IMG/VR virus record: IMGVR_UViG_3300037672_001248
Coordinates: 1 to 32,758 of that record
Reading direction: 5' to 3' (one strand)
DNA: 32,758 nucleotides
Origin: a virus
Made by a program: the position numbers and the translations under genes. This document shows positions 28,851 through 32,758 of the stretch, one piece after another. A model generated the notes under the pieces. The model ran no database searches, was not told the origin of the DNA, and saw nothing but the letters and a program-made list of their open reading frames with translations. Numbering within the stretch: the first letter of the stretch is position 1; the number at the start of each line of letters is the position of its first letter.

Positions 28851-29288
28851 ATGAAAAAGTTCATACTAGCCATCGCAGCCATAGCAACCGCAGCTCCTGC
28901 ACTTGCTCTTTCAATTGACAAGGGTGTCGTGCGTGATCACTATCGTGAGGTAGTGAGGGAAATACCTGAAACCCATCAAAGGTGCTACACCAAATCGGTC
29001 CCACAGCACAATGATTCATTCAACAAAGGTCGCGCAGTGATCGGAGGAATCATTGGCGGAGTGCTTGGTCACAATATCGGCGGAAAATCCAATCGACACG
29101 TAACGGCCTCATTCGGCACACTAGCTGGATCTGTGCTTGGTGGATCAGAACGTAAAACTACCTACCGACAGCAGAGGCACTGTGAGAATGTTACCCATTA
29201 CTCACAGGAGCGTGAAACCGTGTATAGCCACAGCACCGTTACCTTTAGAGAGAACGGCAAGACCTATACAGTAGAATTTCAAAAATAA
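28851..29288 (+). CDS. Glycine-zipper 2TM surface protein (17-kDa antigen-like)
   Basis: A 145-aa protein. 'MKKFILAIAAIATAAPALAL' is a Sec signal peptide. Residues about 60-98 hold 'RAVIGGIIGGVLGHNIGG' and 'TASFGTLAGSVLGGS', the glycine zipper of the Rickettsia 17-kDa antigen family, an outer-membrane-associated domain in proteobacteria. Two cysteines flank it ('QRCYTKS', 'QRHCENVT'). The C-terminus 'STVTFRENGKTYTVEFQK' is a beta hairpin. No lipobox Cys, so probably not a lipoprotein. In a phage it may alter the host envelope, perhaps in superinfection exclusion or lysis (inference). SD AAGGAGA. Confidence 0.8.
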   Translation: MKKFILAIAAIATAAPALALSIDKGVVRDHYREVVREIPETHQRCYTKSVPQHNDSFNKGRAVIGGIIGGVLGHNIGGKSNRHVTASFGTLAGSVLGGSERKTTYRQQRHCENVTHYSQERETVYSHSTVTFRENGKTYTVEFQK

Positions 29289-29301
29289 TTGAAAAAAATG
29301 G

Positions 29302-29383
29302 TTGACTTCTCCACAGGAGTCAACTATACTATAAAGACAGTGAGCAATTGCTCCATCCTTCCAACTCCAACAACGGAGACTCC
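29302..29383 (+). promoter_or_regulatory. Early promoter and double-hairpin leader (unit 1)
   Basis: TTGACT 29302-29307, TATACT 29325-29330, spacer 17. Leader: GAGC-AATT-GCTC (29342-29353), then CTCC (29365-29368) facing GGAG (29375-29378) across AACAAC. The GGAG is the ribosome site, 5 nt from the TTG start at 29384. Confidence 0.75.
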
Positions 29384-29515
29384 TTGCCAACAAAACCCTG
29401 CTGCGAATACGCAATAGACTCACATAACATTAACCTCAGCATCCCCTGCTTCTGCTACACTCCACCATGGATCATATCAGACGAGGAAGAAGAAGATGAA
29501 CTTGATCAAGAATGA
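29384..29515 (+). CDS. Small Cys-rich acidic-tailed protein (43 aa, TTG start)
   Basis: TTG at 29384, TGA at 29513-29515. The start is chosen because the GGAG-to-start spacing (5 nt) equals that of the other early leaders (4-6 nt). The product (M)PTKPCCEYAIDSHNINLSIP then CFCYTPPWIISDEEEEDEL has four cysteines and an acidic end. It overlaps the next gene by 20 nt. No family recognised; coding inferred mainly from the conserved leader. Confidence 0.5.
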   Translation: MPTKPCCEYAIDSHNINLSIPCFCYTPPWIISDEEEEDELDQE

Positions 29516-29684
29516 AATCCTAAACAAGCAGGATATTGAATTGAAAAAGAATGCCCAAGTCGTCGCTATTAAGAAGCTGGAAAAAATAATCGCTGAATGG
29601 GATGTTCAGCGACTAGGATTTGCAGGACTGCGTCGACATTGCCTCCGACTGGCAGAGTTGAATGGCCACTTCACAAACAAATAA
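29496..29684 (+). CDS. Hypothetical helical protein (62 aa)
   Basis: It starts MNLIKNEILNKQDIELKKNA and continues 'VVAIKKLEKIIAEWDVQRLG'; a basic, fully helical protein that could bind nucleic acid or partner protein. SD-like GAGGAAGAAGAAG precedes the ATG. Second gene of an early unit. Function unknown. Confidence 0.6.
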   Translation: MNLIKNEILNKQDIELKKNAQVVAIKKLEKIIAEWDVQRLGFAGLRRHCLRLAELNGHFTNK

Positions 29685-29698
29685 TATCAGTAGGGAAT

Positions 29699-29848
29699 AT
29701 GGAAGTTGAATTGACATTGAAAGTGACACTGGATGACGGTTATAGCCTAAGTGATTTATCAGCCATCCTGGATGAGATTACCTGGGATGTAGCACATGAA
29801 TCAATAGAATCAGCCGAATTAGTTGATGTAAACTGGGAGCTTGAATAA
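29699..29848 (+). CDS. Hypothetical small protein (49 aa)
   Basis: I start at the ATG at 29699 (SD AGTAGGG) instead of one at 29597, which lies inside the previous gene. 'MEVELTLKVTLDDGYSLSDL' then 'SAILDEITWDVAHESIESAE' makes a strand-helix-strand acidic protein. Its stop overlaps the next start (TAATG). No family recognised. Confidence 0.55.
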   Translation: MEVELTLKVTLDDGYSLSDLSAILDEITWDVAHESIESAELVDVNWELE

Positions 29849-30027
29849 TGACCTTTAGAGAAGCAGACCGACGCCTTACCGCAATCTTAAATCAGCGAGT
29901 AAATGAATGCACCGACAATGAAGACCTACAGAACAGTCATTCATATAAACTAGGTGTGCTAACAAGCATGATGTCTTGTGTCCTTACTGATGATCAACTG
30001 AAAAAATTCGAACAAGGAGTTATTTAA
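29848..30027 (+). CDS. Early small protein, paralogue of 30817-31020 (59 aa)
   Basis: ATG 29848, TAA 30025-30027. 'MTFREADRRLTAILNQRVNE' and 'SYKLGVLTSMMSCVLTDDQL' align with the protein at 30817-31020: xEAxxRLxxILxxR, then (S/A)YxLGxLxxxMxCxLTxxQ and a shared KxEQ. Both neighbours are joined by TAATG overlaps, so it lies in a coupled chain. Predicted all-helical; function unknown. Confidence 0.6.
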   Translation: MTFREADRRLTAILNQRVNECTDNEDLQNSHSYKLGVLTSMMSCVLTDDQLKKFEQGVI

Positions 30028-30230
30028 TGGATTTGATTACCATTTTAGAAAGTTGGTTCAACGGACAGCGCCGGCAAGCTCTAACCCAAGTCAAGGAGAT
30101 GGGATGGAACAATTTCGCCTATGCGATACAATTCGATGACGATCAACTCTGTCCTACCGAAAAAGTTGATATCCTTACCATGCTGATCAGGATGAATGAA
30201 GAATCAAAATTTTTAGCAAAAAATGGTTGA
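30027..30230 (+). CDS. Hypothetical protein (67 aa)
   Basis: It starts MDLITILESWFNGQRRQALT, continuing 'QVKEMGWNNFAYAIQFDDDQ' and 'LCPTEKVDILTMLIRM'. A helical protein coupled to the preceding gene by TAATG. The next promoter's -35 overlaps its stop codon, showing tight packing. No family recognised. Confidence 0.6.
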   Translation: MDLITILESWFNGQRRQALTQVKEMGWNNFAYAIQFDDDQLCPTEKVDILTMLIRMNEESKFLAKNG

Positions 30231-30311
30231 CTTTTGTACTGTGATCCAGTATACTATTAAAACAGTGAGCGAACAGCTTGCGTTTCCAAAAACTCCTCAA
30301 CAGGAGCACCG
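30227..30311 (+). promoter_or_regulatory. Early promoter and double-hairpin leader (unit 2)
   Basis: TTGACT 30227-30232, TATACT 30250-30255, spacer 17. Hairpin TGAGC-GAACA-GCTTG (30266-30280, two G-U pairs), then CTCC (30293-30296)/GGAG (30303-30306) across TCAACA, 5 nt from the ATG. 45 nt from the -10 onward are identical to the unit at 32262-32306. Confidence 0.8.
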
Positions 30312-30542
30312 ATGAACCCTTTCACAAAATCCTCGCATCCCTACTACATGGATCCGCACTTCATGGCCAAGCTCCCTAACTACAAGACAGCTTGGAGTCC
30401 AACCCACAGTCGCTACGTCGGCATCCGTGCCACATGGCGAGATCCTAACGGAGCGCCTGTAATTTCAGCCCATGTGCAAGGTGCTCCAGCAGATGAATTC
30501 ACCCTGTTCCGTGCAACCGAGTTGGTGAGGTACGTCCTATGA
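30312..30542 (+). CDS. Hypothetical protein (76 aa)
   Basis: It starts MNPFTKSSHPYYMDPHFMAK, with 'KTAWSPTHSRYVGIRATWRD' and 'VISAHVQGAPADEFTLFRAT'. Rich in His, Tyr and Pro, probably a small globular beta protein. First gene of its early unit; overlaps the next gene by 4 nt (ATGA). No family recognised. Confidence 0.6.
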   Translation: MNPFTKSSHPYYMDPHFMAKLPNYKTAWSPTHSRYVGIRATWRDPNGAPVISAHVQGAPADEFTLFRATELVRYVL

Positions 30543-30739
30543 GCATCATGCCTATCACAGCAGACACCGTGCAACATCACCTCGAGGCACTTTGGTATTC
30601 AGCCTACGGTGAAATGCCTCCTCCCAACAGCGATCCAGTGGAGATGATTTGCGAACTCACCGAGGATCGTGAACAAGGCTATGAGATCACTGAGATCATA
30701 AAATGGCTGCAAGGTGAACCACCAATAAAAAAAGGTTGA
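30539..30739 (+). CDS. Hypothetical protein (66 aa)
   Basis: It starts MSIMPITADTVQHHLEALWY then 'SAYGEMPPPNSDPVEMICEL' and 'YEITEIIKWLQGEPPIKKG'. Helical and acidic. The start overlaps the previous stop (ATGA). The next promoter's -35 begins inside its last codons. Function unknown. Confidence 0.58.
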   Translation: MSIMPITADTVQHHLEALWYSAYGEMPPPNSDPVEMICELTEDREQGYEITEIIKWLQGEPPIKKG

Positions 30740-30816
30740 CATTTTGGTCCGGTGATCATATACTATAATGACACTGGGCGTTCAGCCCATCCTGCCAACT
30801 CCAACCACGGAGACCA
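30736..30816 (+). promoter_or_regulatory. Early promoter and double-hairpin leader (unit 3)
   Basis: TTGACA 30736-30741, TATACT 30759-30764, spacer 17. Hairpin TGGGC-GTTCA-GCCCA (30775-30789, five Watson-Crick pairs), then CTCC (30799-30802)/GGAG (30809-30812) across AACCAC, 4 nt from the ATG. Confidence 0.82.
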
Positions 30817-31020
30817 ATGAACTGGATCGAAGCCACCGAAAGGCTTGAATACATATTGGCCAGCCGCATCAAGCGCCTAGCAATCAGAGATGAACAGAAA
30901 GCCAGCAAGGCTTACCAGCTAGGATCACTACTAGGCCTAATGGGCTGTACCCTCACTGAAGCACAGATTGAAAAACTAGAACAAGAAGAAAACATCATCC
31001 CAGGAGTGACATGTCCATGA
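30817..31020 (+). CDS. Early small protein, paralogue of 29848-30027 (67 aa)
   Basis: 'MNWIEATERLEYILASRIKR' then 'KAYQLGSLLGLMGCTLTEAQ' and 'IEKLEQEENIIPGVTCP'. The alignment with the 59-aa protein spans nearly its whole length. Helical, with one conserved Cys in MxCxLT. It overlaps the next gene by 10 nt. Function unknown; the duplication suggests selection for dosage or divergence. Confidence 0.6.
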   Translation: MNWIEATERLEYILASRIKRLAIRDEQKASKAYQLGSLLGLMGCTLTEAQIEKLEQEENIIPGVTCP

Positions 31021-31322
31021 AAAACATTATCTACACCCTGATATCAGATCCTGGCCACGGATGGCTGCAAGTGCCACGTGACCATATACATGAGGTAGGC
31101 CTAGGCGCTGGTGACTTTTCAACCTACTCCTACTTGGACATGGACCACTTCTACCTCGAAGAGGACATGGACATCGCAATCTTCTCAAAGGCCTATGCCA
31201 ACACGTTCGGCTCACAACCAACCATCACCTTGAAGAACTGTAAGTCAAAGAGCGGCATCCGACAGAAGAGCACCAACTATGCCGGTGAAAAAGATTTTGC
31301 CGTGCTCTGCTCACGCATGTAG
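31011..31322 (+). CDS. Conserved hypothetical protein, 'SDPGHGW' type (103 aa)
   Basis: 'MSMKNIIYTLISDPGHGWLQ' then 'VPRDHIHEVGLGAGDFSTYS' and 'YLEEDMDIAIFSKAYANTFG', ending with a basic 'KSKSGIRQKSTNYAGEKDF'. The 'SDPGHGWxxVP...FSxYSYxxxxxxYLEEDxDxxxF' layout recurs in small proteins of phages and plasmids as I remember it, without known function. A second Met (codon 3) is an alternative start. Translation is coupled to the previous gene. Confidence 0.65.
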   Translation: MSMKNIIYTLISDPGHGWLQVPRDHIHEVGLGAGDFSTYSYLDMDHFYLEEDMDIAIFSKAYANTFGSQPTITLKNCKSKSGIRQKSTNYAGEKDFAVLCSRM

Positions 31323-31329
31323 AAAAAGG

Positions 31330-31397
31330 TTGACATTCGACACAGGATCACGTATACTATAAAAACAGTAGGCGATCCACTCACACCAGGAGACACC
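31330..31397 (+). promoter_or_regulatory. Early promoter and leader (unit 4, degenerate hairpins)
   Basis: TTGACA 31330-31335, TATACT 31353-31358, spacer 17, then AAAAACAGTAGGCGATCCAC. The first hairpin is weak (GG/CC with a bulge) and the second is reduced to CTC (31380-31382)/GAG (31390-31392), so the leader is a divergent member of the set. Confidence 0.7.
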
Positions 31398-31961
31398 ATG
31401 TTCACAGGTAGAGCTATCACATTCAAAGAGAAACTGAGGCTGGCGGACGCGGCCCCCACACTAACCAGGCTTGGGTCTGGATCAGCCAGGGTGGTCTTTG
31501 GAGTTGATCTCACCACGGGCACTAGGCGAGGTCCTAGCGTGATGAAGATCGCCAAGAACACCAAGGGCCTCAGGCAGAACCTAGCAGAGGCCCAACTTTA
31601 CGTGAAATACGATTTCTACCCTCCATACATGACCCCCATGATATCCTGGGATGACAATGATGACTGTGACACTGCTTGGATCTCCGTTATGAAAGCAGGT
31701 GCCTACTCTGAAACTGCATTCTGGAATCACTTTGGGGTCCCCTTTAAAACATTTTCAGACTGCCTCAGCGAACACATCAACCACGGTCGGATGAATCCTC
31801 GTGTCACAACCCAAGCGATCAGAGATTTCGTCCAGTGGGTTGAGGATAACGATCTCATGCTAGGGGAGTTCCGACAGGGTTCGAACTGGGGCACTTACAA
31901 CGGCATGCCTGTGATACTTGATGCAGGCCTTACCCATGCCAACTACGCAATCGCTGTCTAA
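31398..31961 (+). CDS. Protein-kinase-like mini-protein, possibly catalytically altered
   Basis: A 187-aa protein. 'TRLGSGSARVVFGVDL' (23-38) looks like the kinase glycine loop, 'SVMKIAKN' (47-54) like the ATP-binding lysine strand, and Glu64 in 'NLAEAQLYVKY' like the alpha-C glutamate. Near the C-terminus 'NDLMLGEFRQGSNWG' precedes 'MPVILDAGLT' (171-180): compare kinase-like 'gDlhxxNwG...pVviDyG'. Asn163 and Asp175 are kept, but the expected catalytic Asp is Glu157 and His is Arg. It is much shorter than full kinases. It could act on host proteins, as T7 gp0.7 does, or be a pseudokinase. Assignment is by motif only. Confidence 0.55.
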   Translation: MFTGRAITFKEKLRLADAAPTLTRLGSGSARVVFGVDLTTGTRRGPSVMKIAKNTKGLRQNLAEAQLYVKYDFYPPYMTPMISWDDNDDCDTAWISVMKAGAYSETAFWNHFGVPFKTFSDCLSEHINHGRMNPRVTTQAIRDFVQWVEDNDLMLGEFRQGSNWGTYNGMPVILDAGLTHANYAIAV

Positions 31962-31972
31962 TCAGGAGCCAC

Positions 31973-32152
31973 ATGCCGACTGAAACAATCAACGTAGATC
32001 AAATAATCGAACAGATCGTGGACACGCTCTGCGAAGCTGATGTTTCATTCGTATGCGAGATCGCCAACAAGGTCCTACATGCCGGACATCAGCCCTCAGG
32101 TGAGGATGAGGCCGGCTATGACCTAATCGAGCAGACCTGGCTAGAAGCGTGA
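31973..32152 (+). CDS. Hypothetical acidic protein (59 aa)
   Basis: ATG 31973 with SD AGGAG; TGA 32150-32152. 'MPTETINVDQIIEQIVDTLC' then 'EADVSFVCEIANKVLHAGHQ' and 'GYDLIEQTWLEA'. Helical and acidic, 11 nt after the kinase-like gene and likely co-transcribed. No family recognised. Confidence 0.55.
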   Translation: MPTETINVDQIIEQIVDTLCEADVSFVCEIANKVLHAGHQPSGEDEAGYDLIEQTWLEA

Positions 32153-32153
32153 G

Positions 32154-32244
32154 AAAACTCCGCCCAGGCCGAGGAAAGATCCTCTGTTTTATCAGTGACA
32201 TACGCATAAGTCACTGATATTGCTGGTGTTCATTTTGGTTGTGT
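32154..32244. promoter_or_regulatory. Operator-like control block B with 10-bp inverted repeat
   Basis: It begins with ACTCCGCCCAGGCCGAGG (as in block A), then TATCAGTGAC and GTCACTGATA separated by 10 nt (32190-32219), then TTCATTTTGGTT. Both arms belong to the TATCARTGASTTA family. It ends at the -35 of the next promoter. Confidence 0.6.
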
Positions 32245-32321
32245 TTTATCCTTAGATCTCATATACTATTAAAACAGTGAGCGAACAGCTTGCGTTTCCA
32301 AAAACTGCACACGGAGCAGAT
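32239..32321 (+). promoter_or_regulatory. Early promoter and double-hairpin leader (unit 5)
   Basis: TTGTGT 32239-32244 (weak -35), TATACT 32262-32267, spacer 17. Hairpin TGAGC-GAACA-GCTTG (32278-32292) as in unit 2, then CTGC (32305-32308) with GCAG (32316-32319), enclosing ACACGGA. The SD GGAG (32313-32316) sits partly in the loop. The ATG follows 5 nt later. Confidence 0.75.
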
Positions 32322-32537
32322 ATGAAATTAGCCAAACCAGCAAAGTTCTACAGCCGAGCACAGATGACATTCCGCCCTAAAGCAGAGAAGCGCAGTCGCA
32401 ACCTGGATGCGGACATCCGTGCCGAGCAGGTAGGATTTGCAGAGGGCAGGAGTAGTGCAGAGCAGATGCCTCGTGCAACGATTCGAGTGCGCAAGGTAGA
32501 GATGATCAACGGTCGCAAGTTTTACTGCATCTCATAA
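32322..32537 (+). CDS. Hypothetical basic protein (71 aa)
   Basis: I start at the ATG at 32322 because an in-frame GTG at 32277 lies inside the leader hairpin. 'MKLAKPAKFYSRAQMTFRPK' is basic, followed by 'AEKRSRNLDADIRAEQVGFA' and a beta hairpin 'ATIRVRKVEMINGRKFYCI'. A DNA- or RNA-binding role would fit the charge but is not shown. Confidence 0.58.
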   Translation: MKLAKPAKFYSRAQMTFRPKAEKRSRNLDADIRAEQVGFAEGRSSAEQMPRATIRVRKVEMINGRKFYCIS

Positions 32538-32545
32538 AAAAACAG

Positions 32546-32630
32546 TTGACACGCTAGCCAGGATCTAGTATACTATAAGAACAGTGGGCGACCAGCCCAC
32601 TCCTTCCCCAACTCCACACAGGAGCACGCC
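32546..32630 (+). promoter_or_regulatory. Early promoter and double-hairpin leader (unit 6)
   Basis: TTGACA 32546-32551, TATACT 32569-32574, spacer 17. Hairpin GTGGGC-GACCA-GCCCAC (32584-32600, six pairs), then CTCC (32612-32615)/GGAG (32621-32624) across ACACA, 6 nt from the ATG. Confidence 0.82.
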
Positions 32631-32758
32631 ATGAAGCGCAAGACATTCGACGTAGATCAATTCGTACAATGGGCCAACTCAAGGCTCGCACAGAGCAATT
32701 TCGGCGAGAAAGATTCAACCGACGGAGTTGGATTCCGCAAGGGCATGTTCACTGCTAT
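32631..32758 (+). CDS. Hypothetical protein, partial (right edge)
   Basis: An open frame of 42 complete codons to the window end: 'MKRKTFDVDQFVQWANSRLA' then 'QSNFGEKDSTDGVGFRKGMF'. It weakly recalls the paralogue pair at 29848 and 30817 (an N-terminal helix with xxxRLA, later G-F/L-x-x-G-M), too little to call. It has a full promoter and leader. Confidence 0.55.
   Translation, partial: MKRKTFDVDQFVQWANSRLAQSNFGEKDSTDGVGFRKGMFTA

Noticed and set aside
32277-32321. GTG start giving an 86-aa protein (MSEQLAFPKT...)
   Set aside because: The extra codons are the conserved leader hairpin shared with the unit at 30250, and a proper SD with 5-nt spacing precedes the ATG at 32322.

Overview
The window looks like part of a large tailed-phage genome (a T4-like myovirus is most likely) infecting a marine alphaproteobacterium, possibly SAR11-like. 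The basis: a long AT-rich fibre and adhesin cluster with marine T4-like signatures (collar domain, Phage_tail_APC-like chaperones, 'ANGGTG' and Mtd_N-like segments); TAAATA late-promoter-like boxes in front of the leftward genes; densely packed tiny ORFs; phage-borne tRNAs; and a 5-aminolevulinate synthase of the alphaproteobacterial C4 type. No capsid, terminase or polymerase gene lies in the window, so the phage assignment rests on the fibre cluster and the general style. Host identity is inference.

Layout. (1) 1-15,568, minus strand: one long tail-fibre/adhesin operon. Large stalk proteins come first in transcription order (182, 858, 300, 690 and 482 aa). About six small cassettes follow, each holding a short beta-rich stem, a head domain and a small chaperone, joined by TAATG or ATGA overlaps. 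The last gene runs off the left edge. (2) 15,613-18,604: a methyltransferase, a phage ALAS (plus strand), a secreted protein, a YqgE/AlgH protein and a small basic protein. (3) 18,631-28,330, plus strand: small membrane and hypothetical genes interspersed with host-like metabolic genes (GMP synthase, glutaredoxin, Prx5 peroxiredoxin, PurN), two tRNAs (Leu-UAA and a CAU tRNA, probably Ile2), a ParB/sulfiredoxin-like protein coupled to an HNH endonuclease, and a cupredoxin-like protein. Structured leaders precede guaA and the glutaredoxin gene. (4) 28,330-28,850: a non-coding control region with a 59-bp tandem repeat and an operator-like block. (5) 28,851-32,758, plus strand, visibly more GC-rich: short early-type transcription units, each driven by a near-consensus sigma70 promoter with an invariant 17-bp spacer. 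They encode a glycine-zipper lipoprotein-like protein, many tiny proteins and a divergent mini-kinase.

Working model. Rightward genes look early (host sigma70 promoters) and serve takeover and metabolism: haem precursor, purines, peroxide defence, codon supply. Leftward genes look late (TAAATA boxes) and build the host-recognition apparatus. The most unusual structure is the shared 5' leader of the right-hand units: a hairpin with a GNNCA loop, followed by a second hairpin whose 3' arm is the ribosome-binding site. A repeated TATCARTGASTTA element and a duplicated block lie upstream of two of these promoters.
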